From: Nocardia wallacei
Lineage (GTDB): Bacteria > Actinomycetota > Actinomycetes > Mycobacteriales > Mycobacteriaceae
Direction: 5' to 3'
NCBI RefSeq assembly: GCF_029868745.1
Contig: NZ_JARWOP010000385.1
Location: 1 to 64,000, forward strand
Length of the DNA: 64,000 nucleotides
The notes beneath the pieces are model-generated. The model was given only the letters and a program-made list of their open reading frames with translations, was not told where the DNA came from and made no database searches. Below, one piece after another: positions 7,137-16,487 of the stretch (position 1 is the stretch's first letter; each line of letters starts with the position of its first letter). A program made the translations under genes and the position numbers.

Positions 7137-7765
7137 GGATTCGTTCGCTGGCCGGCGTGGCCGCGGTGGTGTGCGTGGCGGCGCTGCTGTTCGCTCTGGG
7201 AGCGGCCGCGCGCCCGCTGTTGTCCGCCGATGGTCCGGCCTCGCCGATATTCACCGACGCGGAGATCGGCTTCTTGCAGGACATGACCGCTCACCATCAG
7301 CAGGCCGTGCTGATGGTGGCGCGGTTGTCCGGCGATGCCGCTCCGGCCGTGCGGTCGCTGGCCGCGCAGATCGGCGACACCCAGCGCACGGAGATCGGCA
7401 CCATGCTGGGGTGGCTCACCCTGGCCGATGCGTTGCCCACCAATCCCGTTCCGATGGCGTGGATGTCGGGCGCCGCCGGTCATGATCATCACCCAGCGGT
7501 GGAGCAGGCTCCGGGCACACTCATGCCCGGCATGGCCACCACCGCCGAACTCGACGAACTCGCCGCCGCGCGGGGTGAGCACGCCGACCGACTGTTTCTC
7601 ACCCTGATGCGCCGCCATCACGGCGGCGGCGCGACGATGGCGAAAGCCGCCGCCGGACAATTCTCCGACGGCCCGGTCGGGCGCGTGGCCCGCGCGATGT
7701 TCACCGACCAAACCCGCGAGGCGGCCACCATGTCGCTGCTGTTGGACAGCTTCCCGCCACCCTGA
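7133..7765 (+). CDS. DUF305 exported protein
   Basis: A 210-aa protein with an N-terminal hydrophobic segment at about 6-28 that acts as a signal or anchor. The DUF305 domain follows: FLQDMTAHHQQAVLMV near 45-60, WMSGAAGHDHH in the middle and LFLTLMRRHHGGGATMA near 160-176. The HHQQA and RHHGG motifs are the two helix pairs of this ferritin-like family, often linked to copper or other metals. The ATG overlaps the stop of the LVIVD gene, so the two are made together. A hairpin at 7777-7807 follows. The metal and partner are not known; the histidine and methionine content supports metal binding (inference). Confidence 0.85.
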   Translation: MRIRSLAGVAAVVCVAALLFALGAAARPLLSADGPASPIFTDAEIGFLQDMTAHHQQAVLMVARLSGDAAPAVRSLAAQIGDTQRTEIGTMLGWLTLADALPTNPVPMAWMSGAAGHDHHPAVEQAPGTLMPGMATTAELDELAAARGEHADRLFLTLMRRHHGGGATMAKAAAGQFSDGPVGRVARAMFTDQTREAATMSLLLDSFPPP

Positions 7766-7776
7766 AAGACGGTGGG

Positions 7777-7807
7777 CCGGAGCGAGTTTCGACACTGCTC
7801 GCTTCGG
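7777..7807 (+). terminator. candidate terminator hairpin after DUF305 gene
   Basis: CCGGAGCGAG at 7777-7786 pairs with CTCGCTTCGG at 7798-7807 (nine Watson-Crick pairs and one G-U), loop of 11 bases, 11 bases after the stop. No U-tract follows, so termination strength is uncertain. Confidence 0.4.
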
Positions 7808-7890
7808 ACAAGCGATGTGAGCGGGCGGGCCGGATACTCCGGGACGGGGCTTCGGCTTGCAAGGTTCATTCCCCCGCGCTACGGTCCGCC

Positions 7891-7912
7891 TACCGGAGCA
7901 TTTACTCCGGTA
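7891..7912. promoter_or_regulatory. 22-bp operator copy 3 (GMC oxidoreductase promoter)
   Basis: TACCGGAG at 7891-7898 and CTCCGGTA at 7905-7912, a perfect dyad with a six-base spacer, preceded by CC and followed by GGTGA as in copy 2. It lies 57 bases before the GTG at 7969 and would place that gene under the TetR regulator at 4771-5322. Confidence 0.75.
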
Positions 7913-7968
7913 GGTGAGCGCGAACGGCGCTGAGCAGTCGGCTCGGCCGCCCCGGGAAAGGAACCTTT

Positions 7969-9594
7969 GTGGACAGCAGCCAGGCCGGTCCCGCCACAGA
8001 CCAGCCCGCGGGAACAGCCGATCCGACGCCGCGACGCACAGGGATCTCCCGGCGCGGATTCGTCGGGGCCGCCACTGCGGCAACGGCATTGACCCTCATC
8101 GCGAAACCGGCGAAGGTGCGCGCCGAGGGACTCACCGCCGAACGCCGCCGAGCGGTCGTGATCGGCAGCGGCTTCGGCGGCGGGATCGCCGCACACCGGC
8201 TGGCGCGGGCCGGCGTGGACACGCTCGTGCTCGAACGCGGATTGCGCTGGCCGACGGGCCCCAACGCCGAAACCTTCGCCCACACCCTATCCCCCGACAA
8301 ACGCTCGACCTGGCTGGCCAACACCACCGCGGCCGGAGCCCCGGCGCTGTTCGAGAAATTCACCGGCATCATCGAACGAGTCCCGGGCGTGGGCATGGAC
8401 ATCATGTGCGCGGCGGGAGTCGGCGGCGGATCACTGAACTACCACGGCATGACCTTGCAACCGACCGAGGAGAACTTCACCCGCGATCTGCCGGGCATCG
8501 AGTACGGCCCGATGCGCGAGATCTACTACCCCCGAGTGCTGAGCGTGCTACAGGCCACCACACTGCCCGACGACCTGTGGAACCATCCCGCCTACGAGAG
8601 CAGCCGCCGCGTCGCGGACCTGATCGACGCCTCGGGCCACCAGCATTTCCGCATCCCCCTCCCGATCGACTGGGACTTCGCGCGCATGGAGCTGAACGGA
8701 CAGGCGAAGCCCGCCTACACCAACAGCGACCTGGCCTACGGCGTCAACAACGGCGGCAAGAACACCGTCGATGTCACCTGGCTCAAAGCCGCCGAGGACA
8801 CCGGCCGCGTCACCGTCGCGCCCCTGCACCTGGTCCGCGACATCGCCCGCCGCCCCGACGGCCTGTCGAGCGTCTACACCGACCGAATCGACACCGGCGG
8901 CACCGTACTCGAACGCAAAGAGATCATCGCCGACGCGGTCTTCCTGGGCGCCGGGTCCGCCGGCACCACCCGGCTGCTGATGAAAGCCAAGGCCAAGAAC
9001 CTCATCGGCAATCTGCCCGACGGCATCGGCAAGAACTGGGGCAGCAACGGCGACCGCATCTATCAGGTGCGCGCCGCCGACGGCCATTGGGGACAGCAGG
9101 GCGGTCCCGCCTGCGTCGGGGTGAAATTCTGGGACGACCCCGAAGGCCCCATCACGATCATTCACGGCACAGCCCCGCTACCGGACCTCGGCATCGCCAC
9201 CGTCGTGGGCTACGGCTCGCTGGCGCCGCGCGGCGAATTCGTCTACGACCCTGGCAAAGACGACGCCGTCCTGCACTGGAGCGAGGACTACGATGCCGCG
9301 CTCACCACCCGCATCCGCGCCAAGGTCGACCAGACCTTCGGCAGCAGACCAGGATCGATGGTCATCGACACCACCGCGACCGACAAGTCCACCTGGCACG
9401 CGCTCGGCGGCGCGACCATCGGGTCGGCCTGCGACAGCCACGGACGCGTGCTCGAACAACGCGGACTGTACGTGGTCGACGGCGCGCTCATCCCGGGCAC
9501 CAGCGGCGCCTGCAACCCCTCCGCCACCATCGCCGCACTCGCCGAACGCTGCATGGACGACATCCTCCGCAACGATCTCGGTACCAGCTTCTGA
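7969..9594 (+). CDS. Tat-exported GMC oxidoreductase, cholesterol-oxidase-like
   Basis: A 541-aa flavoprotein. A twin-arginine signal occurs at 27-31 (SRRGF) followed by an Ala-rich core, so it is exported folded with FAD. The FAD-binding motif GSGFGGG is at 66-72, then LVLERG closes the Rossmann fold. The end carries WHALGGATIGSACD and GLYVVDGALIPGTSGACNP-ATI-ALAER, the GMC C-terminal signature, in the form typical of class I cholesterol oxidases. It probably oxidises a hydroxyl of a sterol or other alcohol to a ketone with oxygen. GTG start at 7969 with AAAGGA upstream. Operator copy 3 links it to the LVIVD-DUF305 pair. The substrate is not provable from sequence. Confidence 0.85.
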   Translation: MDSSQAGPATDQPAGTADPTPRRTGISRRGFVGAATAATALTLIAKPAKVRAEGLTAERRRAVVIGSGFGGGIAAHRLARAGVDTLVLERGLRWPTGPNAETFAHTLSPDKRSTWLANTTAAGAPALFEKFTGIIERVPGVGMDIMCAAGVGGGSLNYHGMTLQPTEENFTRDLPGIEYGPMREIYYPRVLSVLQATTLPDDLWNHPAYESSRRVADLIDASGHQHFRIPLPIDWDFARMELNGQAKPAYTNSDLAYGVNNGGKNTVDVTWLKAAEDTGRVTVAPLHLVRDIARRPDGLSSVYTDRIDTGGTVLERKEIIADAVFLGAGSAGTTRLLMKAKAKNLIGNLPDGIGKNWGSNGDRIYQVRAADGHWGQQGGPACVGVKFWDDPEGPITIIHGTAPLPDLGIATVVGYGSLAPRGEFVYDPGKDDAVLHWSEDYDAALTTRIRAKVDQTFGSRPGSMVIDTTATDKSTWHALGGATIGSACDSHGRVLEQRGLYVVDGALIPGTSGACNPSATIAALAERCMDDILRNDLGTSF

Positions 9595-9621
9595 GATCGG
9601 CGGGTCTCCGGCCCGGACGGG

Positions 9622-11073
9622 CTACTGCGGTGGCCGGAAGCCGCCGATCTTCTGCTCGAGCAGTTCGGCCAGCCGCAACGGGGTGCGGTCCTCGAACATC
9701 GGACCGATGAGTTGCACCCCCACCGGCAGACCTTCAGGGGACCGGCCCGTGGGGATGGCGGTGGCGGGCAGGCCGGGCATCGTGGCGACGCCGGCCCAGA
9801 CGAGTTGGTCGAAGTACGGGTAGTCGACGCCGTCGATGGCGATGTGCCGGTCCTCCAGATCTCCGTTGTGGTCGTGCGGGAAGGCGGGAGTGGGCGTGAT
9901 CGGGCACACCACGGCATCGAATTCGGCGAACAGCTGCCGCCAGCCGCGGCGGTGGAGTTCGCGACGGTTGTTCGCCTCGACCCAGTCGCGGTGGCTGAGC
10001 ACCATGCCGCGCAGCCGCGCCGCGGCGAGACTCCGGTCCACCGCGCTCAGGGCGGCGGCGTCGGTCCGCAGCTGTTCGTACACGTCGAGGGGAAGACTCG
10101 CGGCGGCATTCGACAGCATCAGCAGCATGTAGAGCGTCGCCGCCTCGGTCGGATCGGGCAGCAGCGGACTGTGCCGTTCGATGCGGGCGCCCTCGTCGAC
10201 GAGCGCCTCGGCGACCCGGTTCACGCCCGCCCGCACCGCCGATCCGGTCGGAATGAGCGGATGGTCCTCGATGATCAGGACACGAAAATCCGACAGCCGC
10301 TCGTGGCGCGCGGGCGGCAGCGCGACGTCGTAGGCGACGCCGTGGGTCAGCGGGTCCGGTCCGGCCATCACGTCGAGCAGGAGGGTGAGGTCGCGGGCGG
10401 TGCGCGCCATCGGGCCGACGACGGCGAGGTCGAGATCGATCGGCAAGGCCGGCGCGGGCGGCGCGACCATGCCGCGGGTCGGCACCAGTCCGAGTGTCGG
10501 CTTGTGCGCGTAGATGCCGCAGAAATGCGCGGGGGTGCGCAGCGAACCGGCGAGATCGGAGCCGAGGGACAGCGCGCCGAATCCGGACGCCAGGGCCGCC
10601 GCCGAACCGCCGGACGATCCACCCGAGGTGCGGCCGTGATCCCACGGATTGTTGGTGGTGCCGTAGATCTCGTTGAAGCTCTGGATATCTCGCAGAATCA
10701 ACGGCACGTTGGTCTTCCCGAGCACCACCGCGCCGGCGGCCTTCACCCGCGACACCTGTACCGCGTCCTGGGCCGGCACGTAATTCTCGTACTGCGGCAT
10801 GCCCCACGTCGTGGGCAGCCCGGCGACGTCGTAGGACTCCTTGACCGTCACCGGAATACCGAGCAACGGCCGGTCCTCGCCGCGGGCGCGCGCCTGGTCG
10901 GCAGCGCGGGCCGCGTCCCGCGCACGGTCGAAGTCCGGCACACAGATCGCGTTGATCACCTTGTCGTCGCGCTCGATGCGGGCGATCGCCTCATCGGTGA
11001 GTTCCACCGAGGACACCGCACCGGCACGCAAGGCGGCCGAGAGTTCTTCGGCCGACTGAAAATTCCGTTCCAT
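9622..11073 (-). CDS. amidase-signature family amidase
   Basis: A 483-aa amidase of the Ser-cisSer-Lys class, expected to hydrolyse a carboxamide to acid and ammonia. The catalytic lysine is K78 in PVTVKESYD; the cis-serine lies in GGSSGGSAAA (about 151-160), and the nucleophile is S177 in GSDLAGSLR. Length fits the family. I take the ATG at 11073; a GTG at 11124 is also open but adds 17 residues before the conserved start. The gene converges with the GMC oxidoreductase (27 bases between stops) and is divergent from the DUF389 gene. Substrate unknown. Confidence 0.85.
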   Translation of the reverse strand: MERNFQSAEELSAALRAGAVSSVELTDEAIARIERDDKVINAICVPDFDRARDAARAADQARARGEDRPLLGIPVTVKESYDVAGLPTTWGMPQYENYVPAQDAVQVSRVKAAGAVVLGKTNVPLILRDIQSFNEIYGTTNNPWDHGRTSGGSSGGSAAALASGFGALSLGSDLAGSLRTPAHFCGIYAHKPTLGLVPTRGMVAPPAPALPIDLDLAVVGPMARTARDLTLLLDVMAGPDPLTHGVAYDVALPPARHERLSDFRVLIIEDHPLIPTGSAVRAGVNRVAEALVDEGARIERHSPLLPDPTEAATLYMLLMLSNAAASLPLDVYEQLRTDAAALSAVDRSLAAARLRGMVLSHRDWVEANNRRELHRRGWRQLFAEFDAVVCPITPTPAFPHDHNGDLEDRHIAIDGVDYPYFDQLVWAGVATMPGLPATAIPTGRSPEGLPVGVQLIGPMFEDRTPLRLAELLEQKIGGFRPPQ

Positions 11074-11233
11074 GAATTCGAAGTTATGGTCCGCCCACAG
11101 GGGGCATAAAATGCTGTTTCGCACAACGGGATGTATATCTCACTACTCGTCATATCCCTTTCGAGCCGAAAGGATGGAAATCACCTTGTGCGGGTGATCT
11201 CGGGGGCTGGGAACGGCACGCACAATCCGTAGC

Positions 11234-12202
11234 GTGCAGCATCTGCTTCCCGCCGGTCAGCGGCGGTCGCTGGCCGAGTTGGCGGATCGGCTGGATCTGG
11301 CGGTGGGTGATGTGCCGGCGAAAAGGTCGGCGTTCTGGATCATGCTGGTGTTGTCGGCGGTGATCGCGATTTCGGGTGTAGTGGGCGATTCGACCGCGAC
11401 GGTGATCGGGGCGATGATCGTGGCGCCGTTGTCGGTGCCGATTCTCGGTATCGGCCTGGGGATCGCGACCGGTGACGGCCGTTTGATCGGGCGCAGTGTG
11501 CTGCTGGTGGTGGCCGGGATCGGGCTGGTGATCGCGCTGGGATTCCTGTTCGCGCAGCTGCTGCCGAACCCGGTGAGCGTGCTGTCGAATTCGCAGGTGG
11601 TCGGGCGGACCTCGCCGAAACTCATGGACCTCACCGCGGCGCTGGCGACCGGCGTGGTCGCCGCGGTCGCGATCACCCGCCGCGACGTGGGCGACGTGCT
11701 GCCCGGCGTGGCCATCGCGATCTCGCTGGTGCCGCCGCTGGGTGTGGTCGGCGTGTGCCTGGGCTCCGGCGCGCCCGCGCTGGCGCTGGGCGCGTTCGTG
11801 TTGTTCGCCTCCAACGTGGTGGCGATGATCATCACGACGACCGCGCTGCTGGTGGTCGCCGGGTACGGTCGGGAAGCGCGGGCGATCGGTGCGCGGCGCG
11901 GACGCGCGTACCTCGTGCTGGCCGTGGCGCTGGTGCTGGTGGCGGCGCCGATGACGGTGAATTCGCTGACCTCGTTGTGGGCGGGGCAGATCGCCGACGC
12001 CACCCGGGACTGGCTGCGCGACAGCCCGGGCGCCGAGGTGACCGACGTGTCCCTGCACAGCGATACGGCGACGGTGTCGGTGCTCGCCCCGGCGGAACTG
12101 CCGCCGCTCACGGAGCTGCAACGGGTGGTCGACGATCTGGTTCCGTGGGACCCCGAGGTGGTCGTGGTGCACACGGTGGGCGGCCGGGTCCCCGGTCGGT
12201 AG
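11234..12202 (+). CDS. DUF389 integral membrane protein
   Basis: A 322-aa protein. After a soluble start, residues about 33-205 form several membrane helices with the family signature [22 protein letters not shown] at about 48-69 (a glycine/alanine-rich pair) and [20 protein letters not shown] near 157-176. A final hydrophobic segment near 228-246 precedes a 75-residue soluble tail with alternating beta and helix. DUF389 proteins are of unknown function; a transport role is often assumed. GTG start at 11234, GTAGC upstream, no strong ribosome site. It reads toward the copper-type operon but ends 60 bases before its promoter elements, so it is probably a separate unit. Confidence 0.8.
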   Translation: MQHLLPAGQRRSLAELADRLDLAVGDVPAKRSAFWIMLVLSAVIAISGVVGDSTATVIGAMIVAPLSVPILGIGLGIATGDGRLIGRSVLLVVAGIGLVIALGFLFAQLLPNPVSVLSNSQVVGRTSPKLMDLTAALATGVVAAVAITRRDVGDVLPGVAIAISLVPPLGVVGVCLGSGAPALALGAFVLFASNVVAMIITTTALLVVAGYGREARAIGARRGRAYLVLAVALVLVAAPMTVNSLTSLWAGQIADATRDWLRDSPGAEVTDVSLHSDTATVSVLAPAELPPLTELQRVVDDLVPWDPEVVVVHTVGGRVPGR

Positions 12203-12213
12203 GCGCACCGGGC

Positions 12214-12243
12214 TTGCGCCGGGATACGGGGCGGGGGTATAAC
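12214..12243 (+). promoter_or_regulatory. promoter with overlapping CsoR/RicR-type candidate operator
   Basis: TTGCGC at 12214-12219 and TATAAC at 12238-12243 have an 18-base spacing and suit a -35/-10 promoter. ATAC at 12224-12227 and GTAT at 12237-12240 form an ATAC-N9-GTAT dyad around a G-rich centre, overlapping the -10. This general shape is that of CsoR-class copper operators, and in Mycobacterium tuberculosis the equivalent operon (lpqS-cysK2-Rv0849) belongs to the RicR copper regulon. No csoR/ricR gene is in the window. Confidence 0.5.
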
Positions 12244-12286
12244 AGGGCTCTGGTTCCGATCACCGATGTCCGGGAGTCGCGGTCGA

Positions 12287-12736
12287 ATGATGTGGCGCAG
12301 CAAGGCTTTCTCGCGAGCGGCCGGTGGGTCGCGGCGCGGGGCCTACGTGGCGGCGCTGCTCACCGCGCTGCTGCTGGCGCTGCCGATGACGCATTGCGCG
12401 GAGGCGCGAGGCCTTGCCGCGGGTCACCATACGCACGCGGCGATGTCCGCCGAAACCGCGGGGCCGGTGCGAGACCACGCCCACACGGTGGCCGGAGGCC
12501 CGCTGGACGGCCACTGCCTGCTGCACTTCGATCACTGCCGCGCCGAGCCGGTAGTGCGCGGCACCGCCGGAAGCGTTCCGGCGCAACATATGGTCCTGCT
12601 CGCGCTGGCCCCCGCGGTGCTCCTGGTGGCGGACTCCGACGACATCGTCTCCGCGGGGCCGCGAGATCCGCCCGGCCGCATGCCCGCTCTCGGAGGCCGC
12701 GCCACTCTGACTCGGCTCTGTATCGCTCGACGCTGA
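12287..12736 (+). CDS. LpqS-like His/Cys-rich membrane-anchored protein
   Basis: A 149-aa protein with a hydrophobic segment near 22-37 ending MTHC, a His-rich middle ([24 protein letters not shown]), a second hydrophobic segment near 100-115 and the tail LTRLCIARR. This layout and its place directly before cysK2 and an MFS gene match LpqS (Rv0847), a copper-regulated protein of mycobacteria. The histidines and cysteines are likely metal ligands outside the membrane. No clear lipobox is visible at MTHC, unlike a true lipoprotein. I chose the ATG at 12287 (GGGAG 10 bases upstream) over the ATG at 12266. Family assignment rests mainly on context and the tail. Confidence 0.65.
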   Translation: MMWRSKAFSRAAGGSRRGAYVAALLTALLLALPMTHCAEARGLAAGHHTHAAMSAETAGPVRDHAHTVAGGPLDGHCLLHFDHCRAEPVVRGTAGSVPAQHMVLLALAPAVLLVADSDDIVSAGPRDPPGRMPALGGRATLTRLCIARR

Positions 12737-12837
12737 CATGTCAGCGCCAGGCCGACGCCGCTGTGCGTCGGCCGGTGTCCGCTGCCTGCTCACGTCTGCG
12801 CCGCCGCGAAGGCGGCTCGATACAGAAAGCGACGGTC

Positions 12838-13965
12838 ATGGACAAGATCGTGCTCGATACCCTCGCCGATCCCGCGGCGGCACTGGTGGGTTCCCCGGCG
12901 CCGGCCCGGTATCCGCATTCGCTGGTCGGCAATACGCCGGTGCTGTGGGTGAGTGCGCCGTTGGCGCCGGCGGGCCGGGGATTCTGGGCCAAGCTCGAAG
13001 GGTTCAATCCCGGCGGTATGAAGGACCGGCCCGCGCTGCACATGGTGCGCCGGGCCGAGCAGCGCGGCGATCTGGCGCCGGGCGCGCGGATCATCGAATC
13101 CACCAGCGGCACACTCGGATTGGGCCTGGCGCTGGCCGGAATCGCCGCCCATCACCCGGTGACGGTGGTGACCGACCCGGGCCTGGAACCGATCGTGGCG
13201 CGGATGCTGGCCGCCTACGGCGCTCGGGTCGACGTGGTGCCCGTGCCGGGATCATCCGGCGGCTGGCAGCAGGCGCGCCGCGACCGGGTCGCCGAACTGC
13301 TTGCCCGCGAACCGGATTCGTGGTCCCCGGACCAGTACGGCAACCCCGACAACGTCGAGGGATACGAGTCGCTCGCGCTGGAGCTGATCGAGCAACTCGG
13401 CGTGGTGGACGTGCTGGTCTGCGCGGTCGGCACCGGCGGGCACTCCGCCGGGGTCGCCCGGGTGCTGCGCCGGTTCAATCCGGAGATGAAGCTGATCGGG
13501 GTGGACACCGTCGCCTCGACGATCTTCGGCCAGCCCGCCGGACCTCGCCTGATGCGCGGACTCGGCTCGAGCATCCACCCGGCCAACGTCGACTACGACG
13601 CCTTCGACGAAGTGCACTGGGTAGCACCGGCGGAGGCGGTCTGGGCGGCCCGCACCCTGGCCGCGACCCATCACGCCAGCGGGGGCTGGAGCGTCGGCGC
13701 GGTCGGGCTGGTGGCGGGCTGGGCGGCCCGCGCGCACGACCCCGACCTGCGCGTCGCGGCCGTCTTCCCCGACGGGCCGAACCGCTACTTCGACACCGTG
13801 TACAGCGACGCCTACTGCGCCGCCCACGGCCTCCTCGACGCGCCGCCACCGCTCGAACCGGACACCATCGCGCATCCGGCCGAGCGCGTCGTGCGCTCTT
13901 GGACCCGGACCACCACCGTCATCGATCCGAAACACCTTCCGCTGGACCAGGAGTGGGCGTCGTGA
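12838..13965 (+). CDS. cysK2: CysK2-type O-phosphoserine/serine-dependent S-sulfocysteine synthase
   Basis: A 375-aa PLP enzyme of the cysteine synthase fold. The Schiff-base lysine is K62 in [24 protein letters not shown] binds substrate carboxylate, and GTGGHSAG binds PLP phosphate. Length and the extended C-terminus (about 60 residues beyond ordinary CysK) match mycobacterial CysK2 (Rv0848), which makes S-sulfocysteine from thiosulfate and O-phosphoserine. It follows the LpqS-like gene and overlaps the MFS gene by a GTGA, the same order as Rv0847-Rv0848-Rv0849. Expression with copper is expected by analogy. Start ATG 12838 has only a weak AGAAAG upstream. Confidence 0.85.
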   Translation: MDKIVLDTLADPAAALVGSPAPARYPHSLVGNTPVLWVSAPLAPAGRGFWAKLEGFNPGGMKDRPALHMVRRAEQRGDLAPGARIIESTSGTLGLGLALAGIAAHHPVTVVTDPGLEPIVARMLAAYGARVDVVPVPGSSGGWQQARRDRVAELLAREPDSWSPDQYGNPDNVEGYESLALELIEQLGVVDVLVCAVGTGGHSAGVARVLRRFNPEMKLIGVDTVASTIFGQPAGPRLMRGLGSSIHPANVDYDAFDEVHWVAPAEAVWAARTLAATHHASGGWSVGAVGLVAGWAARAHDPDLRVAAVFPDGPNRYFDTVYSDAYCAAHGLLDAPPPLEPDTIAHPAERVVRSWTRTTTVIDPKHLPLDQEWAS

Positions 13966-15233
13966 CCGTCTTCGCGAAATTCGGGAGCTTCGACGCGGCC
14001 GCCCGCCTGTTGATGATCAACCAGTTCGGCATCAACCTCGGCTTCTACATGTTGATGCCGTACCTGGCCGGTTATCTGGCCGGGCCGCTGGGCTTGGCGG
14101 GCTGGGCGGTGGGGCTGGTGCTGGGCGTGCGGAACTTCTCCCAGCAGGGCATGTTCCTGATCGGCGGCACCCTGGCCGACCGGCTGGGCTACAAGCCGCT
14201 GATCGTCGCGGGCTGTCTGCTGCGCACCGGCGGATTCGCGCTGCTGGTGTTCGCCACATCGCTGCCGGGACTGCTGATCGCCTCGGCGGCAACGGGTTTC
14301 GCCGGGGCGCTGTTCAACCCGGCGGTGCGTGCCTACCTCGCCGCGGAGGCCGGTGAGCGGCGCGTCGAGGCGTTCGCGGTGTTCAATGTGTTCTATCAGG
14401 CGGGCATTCTGGCCGGGCCGCTCGCCGGATTGTTGTTGCTGGCGTTGGACTTCCGGGTCACGGCGGGCGCGGCGGCGGTGATCTTCGCGATCCTGACCGC
14501 GGCGCAGTTGCTCGCGCTGCCGACCCGCCGCGGCGAGGCGCCCGCCGAACGGCGTTCGGTGCTCGCGGACTGGCGCGTCGTGGTCGGCAACCGCCGGTTC
14601 GTGTGGTTCGCGGCGGTGATGAGCGGTTCGTATGTGCTGTCGTTCCAGGTCTATCTGGCGCTGCCGCTGCAGGCGGAGTTCATCGCGGGCGCGCACGCAC
14701 AGGCGCTGGTATCGGCGCTGTTCGTCGTTTCGGGTCTCGTCGCGGTCGCGGGCCAGTTGCGCATCACCGGCTGGTTCCGGGCCAGATGGGGTACCGCGCG
14801 CAGCCTCGTGACGGGGCTGGGAATCCTCGCGGCCGCGTTCGTCCCGCTGGTGATCGTGCCCGGTCCGGACCGTTTCGGTGCGCCGATCGCGGTCGCCGCG
14901 CTGCTGCTCTCGGCGGCGCTGCTGGCGGTGGGCACGGCGGCGGTCTTCCCGTTCGAGATGGACACCGTCGTGTCGATGTCCGGCGGGAAGCTGGTCGCCA
15001 CGCACTACGGCTTCTACAACACCGTCGTCGGCGTCGGCATCCTCGTCGGCAATCTCGCCACCGGCGCGGTCCTCGGAGCCGCGCGCGACGCCGGGGCCGG
15101 GTGGGCGGTGTGGGCGGGTCTGGGCGCGATCGGCGTCCTCGCGGCGGTCGCCCTGCGCGGGTCGAATCGGCAGTCGCGAACCGTCGCGCCGAGCACGGGA
15201 GAGGGCGCGACGGTGGGCGCCGATCGGGCGTGA
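13962..15233 (+). CDS. MFS transporter, Rv0849-like
   Basis: A 423-aa major facilitator with about twelve membrane segments in two halves separated by a charged loop near 195-215 ([17 protein letters not shown]). The loop 2-3 motif [13 protein letters not shown] is at about 68-80. GTG start overlaps the cysK2 stop, so it is translated with it. The order LpqS-CysK2-MFS parallels the mycobacterial copper-inducible operon, where Rv0849 is an uncharacterised transporter. Substrate is unknown; a sulfur compound or copper-stress metabolite is inference. The end (about 25 residues after the last helix) is hydrophilic. Confidence 0.85.
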   Translation: MTVFAKFGSFDAAARLLMINQFGINLGFYMLMPYLAGYLAGPLGLAGWAVGLVLGVRNFSQQGMFLIGGTLADRLGYKPLIVAGCLLRTGGFALLVFATSLPGLLIASAATGFAGALFNPAVRAYLAAEAGERRVEAFAVFNVFYQAGILAGPLAGLLLLALDFRVTAGAAAVIFAILTAAQLLALPTRRGEAPAERRSVLADWRVVVGNRRFVWFAAVMSGSYVLSFQVYLALPLQAEFIAGAHAQALVSALFVVSGLVAVAGQLRITGWFRARWGTARSLVTGLGILAAAFVPLVIVPGPDRFGAPIAVAALLLSAALLAVGTAAVFPFEMDTVVSMSGGKLVATHYGFYNTVVGVGILVGNLATGAVLGAARDAGAGWAVWAGLGAIGVLAAVALRGSNRQSRTVAPSTGEGATVGADRA

Positions 15234-15421
15234 GCGCCGCGCTGCCCGGGCGTGCCGTTCACCGGGCGGAGGTGTGGCGTTCACGCGGGCGGGTTAGCGT
15301 GTCGCGGATCGATTCCGGGGACTGTCGACAGCCCCGAGTACGTGGATCCGAAACGCCGTGCAGAGAAGACGTTTCAGACGTGGGTGAGGGTGTTGGTAAG
15401 AATCCGGCGAGTCGTCGAGTC

Positions 15422-15619
15422 ATGACCGAACTGGTCGGGAAGGTGCACGTGCAGTTGCGGTTTCGGCACAATGGGGCGGTGCTCGACTACCGTGCCAGCC
15501 GGGTCGCGGCCGCCAATCTGGCGACCGAACTCGTCCAGCACGGCGTCGAGGTCCGCGTCGACGAGGAAGTCGACGACGCGCTCGCCGACCTGCCTTTCGC
15601 CGAATTGTGGTCTTCGTGA
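15422..15619 (+). CDS. small hypothetical protein
   Basis: A 65-aa soluble protein starting MTELVGKVHVQLRFRHNG and rich in short beta-forming stretches (VHVQLRF, VEVRVDEEV) and acidic residues near the end (EVDDALADLPFAELW). The ATG at 15422 has a weak GGCGAG upstream. It converges with the nitroreductase gene (8 bases between stops). Codon use shows strong third-position GC, which supports a real gene. I do not recognise the family and see no catalytic motif. Confidence 0.5.
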   Translation: MTELVGKVHVQLRFRHNGAVLDYRASRVAAANLATELVQHGVEVRVDEEVDDALADLPFAELWSS

Positions 15620-15627
15620 CCGCCGGA

Positions 15628-16284
15628 TTACCAGGCGTCCACGTGAATGATCCCGTCCAGGTCGGTGCGGGAAGCGGGCTTGAATTCGGTGCCCTTCGTG
15701 TAGGCGACGGGGAGCAGGGCGCCCTGGGCCACCGTCTCGTAAGGGACGCCGAGAAGTTCGGCGGCTTCGCGTTCGTACTTCAAATGCAGTGTGGTCCAGG
15801 CGGTTCCGAGGCCGCGCGAGCGCGCCGCCAGGCAGAAGCTCCACACCGCGGGGAACAGCGAGGCCCAGTGCGACGCGCTGCGTGCGCTGGGAACGTTGTC
15901 GACGCGACCGGAGATGCACGGCACCAGCAGCACCGGAACCTCGCCCATGTGCTGGGACAGGTACTGCGCCGAACTCGCGACGCGCTGTCGCACGCCGTCG
16001 GCCTCGGGGTCCTCGACCGCCTGGTTACCGGGGTAGTCGGGCGAGGACGCGTACTCCTCGAACCCGCGCCGGTACAGCTCGCCCAACGCCCGCCGCTTCT
16101 CGGCATCGGTCACGACCAGCCAATGCCACCCCTGCCGATTCGACCCGCTCGGCGCCTGCACCGCCAGCTCGATGCATTCGCGGACGACCTCGAGCGGTAC
16201 CTTCCGATCCAGGTCCAGCCGTTTGCGCACGGCCCGCGTGGTCGACAGCAATTCGTCCGGGGAGAGGTCCAGCTCGATCGGCAT
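15628..16284 (-). CDS. nitroreductase-family FMN oxidoreductase
   Basis: A 218-aa enzyme of the nitroreductase fold. TTRAVRKRLD near 15-24 and ELAVQAPSGSNRQGWHW near 38-54 bind FMN; RGLGTAWTTLHL near 155-166 belongs to the second FMN site. It should reduce nitro, quinone or other acceptors with NAD(P)H in the cytoplasm. The ATG at 16284 follows GGAG. It is followed convergently by a small gene at 15422 and is divergent from the dehydrogenase at 16488. Subfamily and substrate are not determinable; related actinobacterial proteins are annotated only as nitroreductase. Confidence 0.85.
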   Translation of the reverse strand: MPIELDLSPDELLSTTRAVRKRLDLDRKVPLEVVRECIELAVQAPSGSNRQGWHWLVVTDAEKRRALGELYRRGFEEYASSPDYPGNQAVEDPEADGVRQRVASSAQYLSQHMGEVPVLLVPCISGRVDNVPSARSASHWASLFPAVWSFCLAARSRGLGTAWTTLHLKYEREAAELLGVPYETVAQGALLPVAYTKGTEFKPASRTDLDGIIHVDAW

Positions 16285-16487
16285 ACTCGGCTCCTGTCGC
16301 GTTCATGATCCGTCCGCTCGACCGTACGTCACCCGCCCCGTGCACCTGCCCTCCGAATACCGATCGCCCCGGAAGGACGGTGGCCCGCCATAGAAAAACG
16401 CAGGCGCGCACGGCTTCTCGCGGTGGAGGCATCACTTATGCTTGGCGGCAGGACTCACGGCCCGACGGGGCCGGGCGGAGGGATGGC

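Noticed and set aside
11755-12837. Open frame running in front of cysK2, suggesting a fusion
   Set aside because: It overlaps the DUF389 and LpqS-like genes out of frame and is compositionally random; the cysK2 start at 12838 aligns with the family.
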